This document shows positions 17,638-26,123 of a DNA stretch of 64,000 nucleotides, one piece after another. The stretch lies in the NCBI GenBank assembly GCA_963800505.1, contig CAWDBL010000032.1, positions 75,015-139,014 of the forward strand, in the 5' to 3' direction. The notes under the pieces were generated by a model that saw nothing but the letters and a program-made list of their open reading frames with translations, ran no database searches and was not told the origin of the DNA. This DNA is from Fodinibacter sp963800505. Its GTDB lineage: Bacteria > Actinomycetota > Actinomycetes > Actinomycetales > Dermatophilaceae. Made by a program: the position numbers and the translations under genes. Each line of letters opens with the position of its first letter. Positions within the stretch are counted from its first letter, which is position 1.

Positions 17638-17720
17638 CTCCCCGACTTTGTAGGGGAGAACCGCTCGAATCGGGTGCTCCGCCGCGTGTTGCGCGGCCTC
17701 CGACCTGCACAGTCGGGGAG
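17638..17720. repeat. 83-bp palindromic repeat, copy A
   Basis: The ends are CTCCCCGACTTTGTAGG and its near-complement CCTGCACAGTCGGGGAG; the middle contains CCGCGTGTTGCGCGGC. It lies between the convergent Qor (+) and small membrane protein (-) genes. Copies B (18139) and C (59341) share both ends and the middle core. No ORF or transposase is inside. It is a REP/MITE-like element, probably acting as a bidirectional terminator. Confidence 0.8.
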
Positions 17721-17736
17721 GAGCGGGAGGGGCGGG

Positions 17737-18093
17737 TCAGCTGGCGGTGGTCCAGAGCACGGCGACGAGCACGTTGACCAAGGCCAGCACGCCGGCCGCC
17801 AGCACGAGCTGCGGGCGGGCGCCCTGGCCCTTGCGCTCCTTGGCCGCCGCGATCTCGGCGCAGGCCACGACCGCGATGGCGACCAGCAGCTTGACGCCGA
17901 TCTTCATGTTGTTGGGCTCCTCGTCGTTGGCCTGCACCAGGCCCACGAGAATGATGCCGGTGACGAGCTGCGCGCGCGCACCCCACACCAGGGCGGGGGT
18001 GACCGCCCCCCGCGCGACGAAGAGCGCGCTGCCGATGATCGCGGCCATGCCGAGCAGGTGGAGGACGACGAAGACGTGGATCAGGAGTTCCAT
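17737..18093 (-). CDS. Small four-helix membrane protein, unknown
   Basis: The 118-aa protein has four predicted membrane segments: residues about 3-28 (LLIHVFVVLHLLGMAAIIGS), 40-55, 68-85 and 97-115. The loop between helices 2 and 3 holds QANDEEPNNMK, and a charged KERKGQGARP connects helices 3 and 4. I associate this size and pattern with a conserved actinobacterial hypothetical membrane protein; no function is known to me. A TAGGGT box 6 nt upstream makes ATG 18093 the likely leaderless start, rather than the GTG two codons earlier. Palindromic repeats flank the gene on both sides. Confidence 0.8.
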   Translation of the reverse strand: MELLIHVFVVLHLLGMAAIIGSALFVARGAVTPALVWGARAQLVTGIILVGLVQANDEEPNNMKIGVKLLVAIAVVACAEIAAAKERKGQGARPQLVLAAGVLALVNVLVAVLWTTAS

Positions 18094-18099
18094 GGGCAC

Positions 18100-18105
18100 A
18101 CCCTA
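18100..18105 (-). promoter_or_regulatory. TAGGGT -10 box of small membrane protein gene
   Basis: On the minus strand, TAGGGT ends 6 nt before ATG 18093, a leaderless arrangement. Confidence 0.55.
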
Positions 18106-18138
18106 GAGCCGACCGCGCACCGGGCTCACCACCGGCCA

Positions 18139-18224
18139 CTCCCCCCGACTCTGTAGGTCTGCAGCCGCACGGATCGGGGTCCGCTCCGCGTGTTGCCCGG
18201 CCCCTCCCCTACAAAGTCGGGGAG
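18139..18224. repeat. 86-bp palindromic repeat, copy B
   Basis: This shares the outer sequence (CCTACAAAGTCGGGGAG at its right end) and the core CCGCGTGTTGCCCGGC with copies A and C. It lies after the stop of the response-regulator gene (18238, minus strand) and 34 bp upstream of the small membrane protein promoter. Confidence 0.8.
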
Positions 18225-18237
18225 GGGCGGGGCGGGG

Positions 18238-18960
18238 TCAGAGGAGGCGGCGACCCATCGCCCAGGCGGTGAGCTCGTGCCGCGAGGACAGCTGCAGCTT
18301 GCGCAGCACCGAGGAGACGTGCGTCTCGACCGTCTTGACCGAGATGAACAGCTCCTTGGCGACCTCCTTGTACTGGTAGCCGCGGGCGATCAGCCGCATC
18401 ACCTCACGCTCGCGCGCCGAGAGCCGGTCGAGCTCCTCGTCGACCTCGGCGATCTCGCCGGCAGCGGCGCCGAAGGCGTCGAGCACGAACCCTGCGAGCC
18501 GCGGCGAGAACACGGCATCCCCGTCGGCGACCCGGCGGATGGCGGTGATCAGGTCGCGCGCGCCGATCGTCTTGGTGACGTAGCCGCGCGCGCCGGCGCG
18601 GATGACGGCGATGACGTCCTCGGCGGCATCCGAGACCGACAGGGCCAGGAAGCGCACCGGGGCGCCCGAGCGCGCCTGCACGCCGAAGCAGCCGTGGATG
18701 ACGTCGACACCGCCGTTGCCGTTGCCGCCGGGCAGGTGCACGTCGAGGAGCACGACGTCGGGCTGCTCGGCCCGGATGACGGCGATCGCCGTGTCGACGT
18801 CGGGCGCCTCACCGACGAACTCGCACACCGGGATCCCGCTGGCAGCCATCGCGTCGGTCAGCTCGGCGCGTACCCCGGTGCGGAACATCCGGTGGTCGTC
18901 GACGAGCACCACCCGCACGGGTCCGGGCTGCGCACCTGCGGTCGGGGTCGGTTGGCTCAT
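18238..18960 (-). CDS. LuxR/NarL-family response regulator
   Basis: The 240-aa protein has a receiver domain with the acidic pair in VVLVDDHRMF (about 18-25), the phosphoacceptor Asp in VVLLDVHLPGG (about 73) and Lys in YVTKTIGA (about 129). A LuxR-type HTH follows at the C-terminus (LSAREREVMRLIARG...FISVKTVETHVSSVLRKL). The receiver is slightly long between beta-3 and beta-4 (GGNGNGGVDVIHGCFG...), common in actinobacterial members paired with PspC kinases. Its start overlaps the kinase stop by 4 nt (ATGA), so it is the cognate regulator. Targets probably include the divergent PspC membrane gene, by inference. Confidence 0.93.
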   Translation of the reverse strand: MSQPTPTAGAQPGPVRVVLVDDHRMFRTGVRAELTDAMAASGIPVCEFVGEAPDVDTAIAVIRAEQPDVVLLDVHLPGGNGNGGVDVIHGCFGVQARSGAPVRFLALSVSDAAEDVIAVIRAGARGYVTKTIGARDLITAIRRVADGDAVFSPRLAGFVLDAFGAAAGEIAEVDEELDRLSAREREVMRLIARGYQYKEVAKELFISVKTVETHVSSVLRKLQLSSRHELTAWAMGRRLL

Positions 18961-20273
18961 GACGTTCCTCCTTCGATGGGTGGCAGCGTCAGCTCCACCT
19001 CGGTTCCGTCGTCGCGGCGTCGCACGCGTGCCGTGCCTCCGTGCCGCTCCATCCGGCCCAGGATCGACTGGCGCACGCCGAGCCGGTCGTCGGGCACGGT
19101 CTCGAGGTCGAAGCCCGCGCCACGGTCGCGCACGAACGCCTCGACCCCGGTGGGCCCGATCTCGACGTAGGCGGTGACCGGCGTGCCGCCGTGCCGCACG
19201 GCGTTGAGCAGCGCCTCTCGCATGGCCTGCGCGAGCGCCGCGCCGTGCGGCTCGTAGGGGCGGTCTCCGGTCACGACGAGGTCGATGGCCACGCCGTGCA
19301 GGTCCTCGACGTCGTGGGCCACCTCGGTGACCGCCGCGGCGAGGGTCGACTGCGAGCCCTGCGGCCCGGCGTACAGCCACGAGCGCAGCTCGCGCTCCTG
19401 CGCGCGGGCCAGCCGGGTGACGGCGGCGCTGTCGTGCGACTGGCGCTGGATGAGCGCGAGGGTCTGCAGCACCGAGTCGTGCAGGTGCGCGGCGATGTCG
19501 GCCCGCTCGGTGGCGCGCGCGGCGGCCACCTGCTCGCGGCGCAGGTCGCCCCACAGGCGCAGCGCCCACGGGGCGGCGATGATCAGGGCTCCGACGAGCA
19601 CGGCGATGGCGGCGAGCAGGGCGTCCCAGACGGCGGAGATCGACTCGCCGCGCGTGACGATGACGAGGATGCCGGCGATCGCCAGCCCGACGCCCAACGC
19701 CACCCGCATCCAGCCGTAGCGCCCCTCACCGGAGCCCAGCCACCGCGAGCGCTGGGCGTCGTCGAGGTTGGACCACGCGACGATGGCGCCGACCGCGATC
19801 GTGAACAGGGGCACGAGCAGGGTTCCGATGACCCCACCGCCGAGCACCGGGGTGAGCAGCACCGCGCCGCCGACGACGAGCAGGCCGCCCACGACGAGCA
19901 CCAGCCCCCACTGCCGGCGTTCCGGCGGCGTGCCCTGGTCGGGCAGCTGCGACGGGTCGACGTCGAGGTCGCCCTCGGGGGTGAGGGCCCAGAGGAAGAC
20001 GTAGGCCGCGAGGCCGGCACCGCCGGCGAGGGTGAGCAGGATGAAGGTGATCCGCACGCTGCGACGCGACACGCCCAGGTGGCGGGCCACCGCACCGCAG
20101 ACCCCCGGGGTCCACCCGCGGGAGCGGGACCGCACGAGCGGGGGTCTCGGCGGGCGGGCCGGCGGGCGGTCGTAGCCGTACGCCGACGGCATCCCCGCCG
20201 CGGCACCGGCGTCGGGACCACCGTCGGTCACCGGGCGCGGGTGCGCGGCTGCAGGCTCGTAGGGCGTGGGCAC
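18957..20273 (-). CDS. PspC-domain sensor histidine kinase (HisKA_3/NarX-type)
   Basis: The 438-aa protein starts at GTG 20273. A Pro-rich leader is followed by a PspC domain (about 45-100, including GVCGAVARHLGVSRRSVRI), then four to five membrane helices (about 120-240). The kinase dimerisation helix carries the phosphoacceptor His in DIAAHLHDSVLQTLALIQRQ (HDSVLQ form of HisKA_3). A HATPase follows, with N-box REALLNAVRHGG and G-box DRGAGFD. It most likely senses envelope stress through the PspC part and phosphorylates the regulator encoded 4 nt inside its end. It diverges from a second PspC protein gene with a 115-bp shared control region. Confidence 0.92.
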   Translation of the reverse strand: MPTPYEPAAAHPRPVTDGGPDAGAAAGMPSAYGYDRPPARPPRPPLVRSRSRGWTPGVCGAVARHLGVSRRSVRITFILLTLAGGAGLAAYVFLWALTPEGDLDVDPSQLPDQGTPPERRQWGLVLVVGGLLVVGGAVLLTPVLGGGVIGTLLVPLFTIAVGAIVAWSNLDDAQRSRWLGSGEGRYGWMRVALGVGLAIAGILVIVTRGESISAVWDALLAAIAVLVGALIIAAPWALRLWGDLRREQVAAARATERADIAAHLHDSVLQTLALIQRQSHDSAAVTRLARAQERELRSWLYAGPQGSQSTLAAAVTEVAHDVEDLHGVAIDLVVTGDRPYEPHGAALAQAMREALLNAVRHGGTPVTAYVEIGPTGVEAFVRDRGAGFDLETVPDDRLGVRQSILGRMERHGGTARVRRRDDGTEVELTLPPIEGGTS

Positions 20274-20388
20274 ACCCCCATCCTGACCTACGTTCCGGGG
20301 AAGCAGGGTCGGTCCCGGGGTCGGCTCAGGGGGGCGTCAGGGTCGACCCTCATGGCGGGCACCCCCTCGCCGGGACCACGCTGGAGCC

Positions 20389-21801
20389 ATGACCGAGAAC
20401 CCCACCCAGAGCGTGCCGCCACCGAGCACGTCATTCCTCGACGACAGCTTCGCCCGGCTGCGCAACAGCGGCTACTCCCGCGACACCGAGGGCCGCTGGT
20501 TCGGCGGTGTCTGCACCGGCCTGGCGCAGCGCTTCGGCGTCGACCCGGTGCTCATCCGGGCCGCGGCGGTCGTGCTCGCCTTCCTCGGCGGCATCGGCCT
20601 CACCGCCTACGTCATCCTCTGGCTGCTGCTGCCCGACCGGCAGGGCGACATCCTCGCCGAGCGTGCGGTGCGCCAGGGCGATGCCGGCCCGATCGCGCTG
20701 TCCGTGCTCGCGGCCTTCCTGGTGCTCGGTGGGGTGTTCTCGATCGGCAACGGCAACGGCTGGTTCGCCCCGCTGTGGCTCATCCCGGTCGCCGCAGTCG
20801 TCTGGCTGGTGCTGGTCCGCCGCAACCGTGACACGCCGCAGACCGGCTACGGCAGCGTGGCCGCGCCGCCGCCCTATCCCACCCCCGCCACCCCGCCCCC
20901 GTCAGGAGAGGCCATGTCCGCCACCCCCAGCTACGCCGCGCCGCCGATGGCGAGCGCGCCGACCCAGGCCCCACCGCCGCCGTATGCCGGCAGCCAGCCA
21001 GGTGCCTCCCGCGCCCCCCAGCCCGGCACCTACGGCGGCCCCCCGGTGGGCGGGCCCTCCGGCCCGTACGGTGGCCGGCCCACCCCGCCCGCCCCGCCGC
21101 GTCCGGTGGGTCCGGTCGGCCCGCCCCCGCCGCCGCGGCCCCGTCGCCGCCGCCCCAGCGCCTTCGTCGGACTGGTCTCGCTCGGCATCGCCCTCGTCGG
21201 CATCGGCCTCGGCGCGGCGCTCGACGACCCGCTCGGCTTCCCGGGCAGCTCGGCCACCCTGGGGTTCCTCATCGCCCTGATCGGCGTGTCGGTCGTCGTC
21301 CTCACCCTGGGGCTGCGGGGCCGGGCCTCCGGCTTCAGCGGGTTCCTCGTCGTGTGCCTCTCACTGCTGCTGGTCACCGCCTCGGCCGCCTCGCGCGTCG
21401 ATGTCAGGGACGGTGTGGGTGACCGCACCTGGACCCCGGTGCCCGCCACCGGCACCACTGCCTTCGAGCTCGGCGCCGGCGAGGCCACCCTCGACCTGGG
21501 CCGGCTCGCCGCCACCACGCCCACCCCCGCCCCGTCGTCGACGACGCCGACCACCACCGCCCAGCGGGTCACGGTCGAGATGGGCGCCGGCGACCTCACC
21601 ATCCTGGTGCCCCCGGGCCTCGACGTGCGCGTCGACGCCAGCGTCGGCTTCGGCGACATCACCCACCGCGGTGGCGTCGGTGGCACGACGGACACCAGCG
21701 GCAACGACCGCAGCACGTCGACCCTCATCGGCGCCGAGCCCGTGCAGGTCGTCGTCGACGCCCAGCTCGGCCTGGGCCAGATCACCATCCAGGAGCAGTG
21801 A
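20389..21801 (+). CDS. PspC-domain membrane protein with C-terminal adhesin-like beta domain
   Basis: The 470-aa protein begins with a PspC domain (about 30-95, GRWFGGVCTGLAQRFGVDPVLIR). Two membrane helices follow, then a Pro/Gly/Ala-rich linker (about 150-255), two or three further helices (260-345) and a C-terminal domain with MGAGDLTILVPPGLDVRVDASVGFGDI. That tail resembles the LiaF/DUF2154-type domain known to act in envelope-stress sensing. The gene diverges from the PspC kinase and is probably the accessory sensor or the regulated output of that system. The next gene starts inside its stop codon. Confidence 0.85.
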   Translation: MTENPTQSVPPPSTSFLDDSFARLRNSGYSRDTEGRWFGGVCTGLAQRFGVDPVLIRAAAVVLAFLGGIGLTAYVILWLLLPDRQGDILAERAVRQGDAGPIALSVLAAFLVLGGVFSIGNGNGWFAPLWLIPVAAVVWLVLVRRNRDTPQTGYGSVAAPPPYPTPATPPPSGEAMSATPSYAAPPMASAPTQAPPPPYAGSQPGASRAPQPGTYGGPPVGGPSGPYGGRPTPPAPPRPVGPVGPPPPPRPRRRRPSAFVGLVSLGIALVGIGLGAALDDPLGFPGSSATLGFLIALIGVSVVVLTLGLRGRASGFSGFLVVCLSLLLVTASAASRVDVRDGVGDRTWTPVPATGTTAFELGAGEATLDLGRLAATTPTPAPSSTTPTTTAQRVTVEMGAGDLTILVPPGLDVRVDASVGFGDITHRGGVGGTTDTSGNDRSTSTLIGAEPVQVVVDAQLGLGQITIQEQ

Positions 21802-22277
21802 TGACCACCCCGACCACTCCCCCCACCCCGGACGCCCCGAACACCCCGGAGCCCCCGGAGCCCCGCGACAGCCTGGCCGACGAGATGTTCGTCGACGACG
21901 GCGCCACGACGGTCCTGCCGACCACGGACACCCCGACAGCCACCTCCGCTGCCGGCACCACCGCCGCCACCATGACCGCGACCGCACCGGCAGCACCGGC
22001 AGCACCGGCAGCACCGGCAGCACCGAGCATCCCGGCACCGGTGAGCCCGCCCGAGCCGCAGTGGCTCTCCGGACCGGCCCCCTTCGCCCTCGTGCTCGGC
22101 CTGCTCGGCCTGCTCGTGGCGGGCAGCGTGCTGGTCAGCGAGCTCACCGACGTGACGCTGCCGTGGGGCGACCTCGGCCCGTGGAGCGTGGTCGCCGCCG
22201 GCCTGGTCGTGCTGCTCGTCGGGGCCATCGGCCTGCGCAGCAGCCGCAGCCGCGAGACCCGCGACACCCGCGCCTGA
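21801..22277 (+). CDS. Small membrane protein with Ala-Pro repeat, co-transcribed with PspC protein
   Basis: The 158-aa protein starts at ATG 21801, overlapping the upstream stop by one base. Residues 1-90 are acidic and Thr/Pro-rich. They include five 9-bp repeats (about 21979-22025) encoding (APA) units. Two hydrophobic helices then occupy about 95-115 and 125-143, and a short Arg/Ser tail ends the protein. I recognise no domain. Its position suggests a subunit or modulator in the PspC envelope-stress module. Copy number of the 9-bp repeat could vary between strains. Confidence 0.75.
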   Translation: MTTPTTPPTPDAPNTPEPPEPRDSLADEMFVDDGATTVLPTTDTPTATSAAGTTAATMTATAPAAPAAPAAPAAPSIPAPVSPPEPQWLSGPAPFALVLGLLGLLVAGSVLVSELTDVTLPWGDLGPWSVVAAGLVVLLVGAIGLRSSRSRETRDTRA

Positions 22278-22291
22278 GGTACCCGGTGTCG

Positions 22292-22954
22292 TCAGGCGAG
22301 CCCCGCCGCGCGCAGCGCAGCACCGACACTCGCCACGACGGCCACCGAGCCCAGCTCGTCCATCGGCACCCACCGCGCGTCGGCGGTCGACCCGCCCACG
22401 TCGTGCACGACGGGGCGGGTCGGCCGTGCGCAGCGGGCCGTGTGCAGCAGCCGCACCGCGTGGTAGTCCTCCAGGCCCCGGGGCGAGCGCCCCACCCAGT
22501 GCTGGGTCATCACGTCGACCAGCCGCACGTCGTCGACGACCTGCCCGGTCTCCTCGGCCACCTCCCGAACCACGCCGTCCGTGGGCGACTCGCCGGCGTC
22601 GAGCCCGCCACCGGGCAGGTTCCACCGGCCGGCCGCACCGGTGTAGCCGGCCAGCTGGGTCAGCAGCAACTTCCCGTCGGCCACCACGACGGCGTAGGCC
22701 GCGACGCGTTGGTGCGGGTCGACACCCAGCCGCTCGGCATCCGTGAGCCCCGGCCCCTCCGGGCCGAGCGGAGGGTCGAGCGGCGCGGCCGGCTGCACGG
22801 CATACCGCAGGGTCAGGTCGCCGAGCACACCCTCGACCCCGACGACCGTGCCCGGCCAGCCGCGCACCGCCAGGCCCACTGCCGGGTCCTCGCCGTGCGC
22901 GAGCGCGAACCGGGTGACGACCTCACCGTCCTGGGTGCCGACGACGGTGATCAC
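22292..22954 (-). CDS. Nudix hydrolase
   Basis: The 220-aa protein has a full Nudix box in GGGLDAGESPTDGVVREVAEETGQ (positions about 116-139: GX5EX7REUXEEXG pattern), which binds Mg2+ for hydrolysis of nucleoside-diphosphate-X bonds. The first 85 residues are an extra N-terminal domain of unknown role. The substrate cannot be read; NDP-sugars, NADH or oxidised nucleotides are candidates. GTG 22954 overlaps the stop of the upstream glycosyltransferase by 4 nt (GTGA), so the two are translationally coupled. An NDP-sugar link is attractive but unproven. Confidence 0.9.
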   Translation of the reverse strand: MITVVGTQDGEVVTRFALAHGEDPAVGLAVRGWPGTVVGVEGVLGDLTLRYAVQPAAPLDPPLGPEGPGLTDAERLGVDPHQRVAAYAVVVADGKLLLTQLAGYTGAAGRWNLPGGGLDAGESPTDGVVREVAEETGQVVDDVRLVDVMTQHWVGRSPRGLEDYHAVRLLHTARCARPTRPVVHDVGGSTADARWVPMDELGSVAVVASVGAALRAAGLA

Positions 22955-24084
22955 GTGGCGCGCACCCCGGCGCGGTCGTACTCGGCCAGGGTCGCCGCCA
23001 GCACCCCGCCCCAGTCCTGCGCCGGCGGGGTGGCCAGCAGATGAGCGCGCATCCGGGCACGCAGCGCGTCGTCACCGGCGAGCCGGGCGAGGGCCAGCGC
23101 GAGCGCGTCGTCGCCGTCGGCGAGCAGTCCGTCGACGCCGTCCTCGACGAAGTCGTCGACCCCGGTACCGCGCGGCGCCACCACCGGCACCCCGGCGGCC
23201 CGCGCCTCGAGCGGGGCGATGCCGAACGCCTCGAGCCGCGCGGCGGTGAGGTAGACGTCTGCACCCTGGTGCAGGCGGCGCAGCTCCTCCTTGCCGACCC
23301 GCCCGGGCAGCTCGACCCAGTCCAGCCCGCGGCTGCGCAAGCGGCGCTCCATGAGCCGGCGCTGCGGGCCCTCACCGACGATGGTCGCCCGCAGCGCGAC
23401 GGCCGGGTCGAGCACGGCGCGCGCCCGCTGCAGCACCTGAAGCATGGCCAGGGGACGCTTGCGCGACACCAGCCGCATCGCCGACACGACGTGCACCGGA
23501 TGCCGGGTGCCTGCCTCCGCGCGCTCGGTCACGGGGTGCCACCACGCGGCATCCACGCCGTTGGGCACCACCTCGACCCGCGCGCCGCGGGCGGCGCCGG
23601 ACACCCGGGCGGCCGCCATCGCGGAGACCGCGTTGAGGGCCACGCCACGCCCGGCCCACCGCGACAGATGACCAAGGGTGCGGAAGATCGGGGCCGAGCG
23701 GCCGATGACGCAGTGGAAGGTGGCGGTGAGCGGCAGCCCGGCCTCGAGCGCCACCGGCACGAGGTCGGTCGCGAACGGGCTCACGATGCCGAGGTGGGCA
23801 TGGGCGACGTCGAACCCACCCTCCGCGAGACGCCGACGCACCTCGCGAGGAGCGAACGGGTTCACCGGAATTCCGCCCGGAAGCGGGATCGCGAGCCGGT
23901 GCACCGTGACGCCGTCGTCGCCGGTGGAGGTCTGGCCGCCGCGCTCGCCGTGCGGCCCGGCCGTCGCCGTGAACACCTCGACCTGGTGCCCGGCGCGCAC
24001 CAGCTGCCGGGAGAGGTCGCGCACCTGGCTCTCGATCCCGCCCAGCCGAGGCGGGTAGCAGTCGGTGAGCATGGCGACCTTCAC
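22951..24084 (-). CDS. Glycosyltransferase family 4 (GT-B)
   Basis: The 377-aa protein has the GT4 pattern: N-terminal acceptor half (MLTDCYPPRLGGIESQV, then VAHAHLG and ATFHCV) and a C-terminal nucleotide-sugar half with VPNGVD, SRKRP, IVGEGPQR and the E-x7-E motif in EAFGIAPLEARAAG. This resembles phosphatidylinositol mannosyltransferases and MshA-like enzymes, retaining transferases using NDP-sugars. Donor and acceptor are not determinable. GTG 24084 has GAGG 7 nt upstream. The gene diverges from the PIG-L deacetylase gene by 36 bp, suggesting a shared glycolipid pathway. Confidence 0.9.
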   Translation of the reverse strand: MKVAMLTDCYPPRLGGIESQVRDLSRQLVRAGHQVEVFTATAGPHGERGGQTSTGDDGVTVHRLAIPLPGGIPVNPFAPREVRRRLAEGGFDVAHAHLGIVSPFATDLVPVALEAGLPLTATFHCVIGRSAPIFRTLGHLSRWAGRGVALNAVSAMAAARVSGAARGARVEVVPNGVDAAWWHPVTERAEAGTRHPVHVVSAMRLVSRKRPLAMLQVLQRARAVLDPAVALRATIVGEGPQRRLMERRLRSRGLDWVELPGRVGKEELRRLHQGADVYLTAARLEAFGIAPLEARAAGVPVVAPRGTGVDDFVEDGVDGLLADGDDALALALARLAGDDALRARMRAHLLATPPAQDWGGVLAATLAEYDRAGVRAT

Positions 24085-24120
24085 GAGGCCTCAGCCTGCC
24101 ATGCGGGAGGATGGGCCACG

Positions 24121-24966
24121 ATGTCCCCCACCATCGTGGCCTTTCACGCCCACCCCGACGACGAGGCCCTGCTCACCGCAGGCACGATGGCCCGTGCCGC
24201 GGCGGAGGGCCATCGCGTGGTGCTGGTGCTGGCGACCGACGGTGGGGCCGGTCTGGCGGCCGTCGAGCTGAGCCGTGACGGGCACCTGGGTGACCGCCGG
24301 CTGGAGGAGGCGCGACGGTCTGCGGCGGCCCTGGGCGTCTCCCGCGTCGAGTGGCTGGGCTACGCCGACAGCGGCAGCGGGCCGGACCCCGAGCCCGACG
24401 CGCCCGGCGTCACCCGGTTCTGCCGCGCGCCCGTCGAGGAGGCGGCTGAGCGGCTCGCGGCGATCCTGCGCACCGAGCGGGCCGACGTGCTGCTGTCCTA
24501 CGACGCCCACGGCGGCTACGGCCACCGCGACCACGTGCGCGTGCACGAGGTCGGCGCCCGCGCCGCCGAGATCGCGTGCACCCCGCGGGTGCTCGAGGCC
24601 ACCGTGCCCCGCGACACGATCGTGCGGGCGGTGCGCGCCGTCGGCCGGGTCTACCGCTTCCCGCAGGAGTTCGACCCGACCTCGTTCGAGCGCGCCTTCT
24701 CGGCCCGCTCCGAGATCACCCACCGCATCACCGTGCGCCGGTATGCCGGCGCCAAGCGGGCGGCGATGCGGGCGCACGCGTCGCAGGCGACCGGAGGTGG
24801 CGCGGCATCCACCGGGTCGGGCGGCCAGACCGGCGACCGCACCCTGGGGGCCTTCCTGCGCATTCCCCGACCGGTCTACGATCTCGTGTTCGGCAGGGAG
24901 TGGTTCCGCGACCCGGCCCTGGCGCCGGGCGCACCGGTGCGTAGCGACATCTTCGAGGGGGGCTGA
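24121..24966 (+). CDS. PIG-L family N-acetylglucosamine-type deacetylase
   Basis: The 281-aa protein begins MSPTIVAFHAHPDDEALL, with the zinc-binding and catalytic HPDDE at residues 11-15, and has the third ligand region in YDAHGGYGHRDHVRVH (about 126-140). This family includes GlcNAc-PI de-N-acetylase, MshB and mycothiol conjugate amidase Mca. Residues 210-255 include a Ser/Gly-rich insertion unlike MshB. GGAGG lies 10 nt before ATG 24121. Its stop overlaps the start of the flippase-like gene by one base. The likely role is deacetylating a GlcNAc-containing glycolipid or conjugate. Confidence 0.88.
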   Translation: MSPTIVAFHAHPDDEALLTAGTMARAAAEGHRVVLVLATDGGAGLAAVELSRDGHLGDRRLEEARRSAAALGVSRVEWLGYADSGSGPDPEPDAPGVTRFCRAPVEEAAERLAAILRTERADVLLSYDAHGGYGHRDHVRVHEVGARAAEIACTPRVLEATVPRDTIVRAVRAVGRVYRFPQEFDPTSFERAFSARSEITHRITVRRYAGAKRAAMRAHASQATGGGAASTGSGGQTGDRTLGAFLRIPRPVYDLVFGREWFRDPALAPGAPVRSDIFEGG

Positions 24967-26123
24967 TGAGCCCCGGCACCAAGAAGGTCCTGCAGACCGT
25001 GATCGGTCTAGGGCTGGCCGCCGCCATGCTCATCTGGGGGCTTCCCTACTTTGCGAAGACCTCGTGGCCCGACATCTGGACCGTCATCCGCACCATCCCG
25101 CTCAGCCAGGCGCTCGGGTTCCAGGCGCTGATGTTGCTCGGGCTCTACAGCTACACCTTCACCTTCACGGGGTCGCTGCACGGGCTGTCGCACGGCAAGG
25201 CGCTCATCGTCAACCTGTGCGGGTCGTCGGTCTCCAACCTCCTGCCGGGTGGTGGGGCGGTCGGGCTCGCTGCCACGTACGCCATCTGCCGGTCGTGGGG
25301 CTTCTCCCGCCGCAACACGTCGACCTCCGTCATCGTCACGGGCGTCTGGAACGTGATGGCCCGCATCGCGCTGCCGGTCGTCGCGATCGCGGCGCTGTGG
25401 TTCGGCGGGGTGACACTGCCGGGCGCCCTCACGGAGCTCGCCGTGGCCGGGATGGCCACCGGGCTGGCCATCCTGGGTGCCTTCGTCGCGGTCATGGCCA
25501 GCGAGCGCGCTGCCCAGACCATCGGGCGCTGGCTCGACAAGCTGCTCGGGCCGATAGCCCGACGGCGTCGCGACACGAAGGCCCTGGCAGCCGCCGCGGC
25601 CCTTGCCGCGGGTCACGAGCCGCCGGCGCCGAAGCCGCCGATGAGCATCGAGGAGCTCGTCACCGACCTGCGGGCCCGGATCAACGACGTGGTCAGCAGC
25701 GGGTGGGTGTCGATGACCTTGGGCATGATCGGGTTCTTCGGGGCCTACTACGTGCTGTTCGTGCTCATCATGCGCAGCACCGGCGTGACCCTGCCGCTCA
25801 ACCTGCTCTTCGCGGCTTTCGCGATCGGTCGGCTGCTCACAGCGGTCGGCATCACGCCCGGGGGCATGGGCATCACCGAGGTCACCACCTCGGCGGTGCT
25901 CGTCGGCTGGGGCGCCGAGAGTGCCGGGGCGACCGCCGGCGTGGTGCTCTTCTCGATCTTCACCCACCTCATGGAGGTGCCGCTCGGCGCGCTCGGCTGG
26001 CTGTTGTGGACCGCCAGCAAGAAGGTCGAGCCGCCCGCCGAGGGCGAGGAGCCGGCCTACCCGCGCGCCGCCACCCGACCTCGTCGCCGTGGAGCCAACG
26101 GTCGCGCGCTTCATCGGCGCTAG
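24966..26123 (+). CDS. Lysylphosphatidylglycerol-synthase-like TM protein (UPF0104/YbhN family)
   Basis: The 385-aa protein has about eight membrane helices. Family marks are the GSSVSNLLPGGGAVGLAAT loop (about 92-110) and ITPGGMGITEVTTS near residue 305. A cytosolic insert rich in Arg/Ala separates helices 5 and 6 (about 190-240). The catalytic aminoacyl-transfer domain of MprF is absent, so it matches the flippase half or the related YbhN/AglD proteins. It is coupled to the PIG-L gene by TGATG overlap, suggesting it moves or processes the glycolipid made by the neighbouring enzymes. The gene ends in CTAG shared with the convergent toxin stop. Confidence 0.88.
   Translation: MSPGTKKVLQTVIGLGLAAAMLIWGLPYFAKTSWPDIWTVIRTIPLSQALGFQALMLLGLYSYTFTFTGSLHGLSHGKALIVNLCGSSVSNLLPGGGAVGLAATYAICRSWGFSRRNTSTSVIVTGVWNVMARIALPVVAIAALWFGGVTLPGALTELAVAGMATGLAILGAFVAVMASERAAQTIGRWLDKLLGPIARRRRDTKALAAAAALAAGHEPPAPKPPMSIEELVTDLRARINDVVSSGWVSMTLGMIGFFGAYYVLFVLIMRSTGVTLPLNLLFAAFAIGRLLTAVGITPGGMGITEVTTSAVLVGWGAESAGATAGVVLFSIFTHLMEVPLGALGWLLWTASKKVEPPAEGEEPAYPRAATRPRRRGANGRALHRR

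Noticed and set aside
17629..18237. Palindromic repeats A and B as ends of one mobile element carrying the small membrane gene
   Set aside because: The two copies are each complete palindromes, and copy C is alone elsewhere; the gene between has its own promoter and looks like ordinary core content.
21979..22025. 9-bp tandem repeat as an intergenic minisatellite
   Set aside because: It is in frame and encodes an Ala-Pro linker within the small membrane protein.
24121..24966. PIG-L protein as MshB of mycothiol synthesis
   Set aside because: The HPDDE motif fits the family, but the Ser/Gly-rich insertion and flippase-coupled context do not match MshB specifically.
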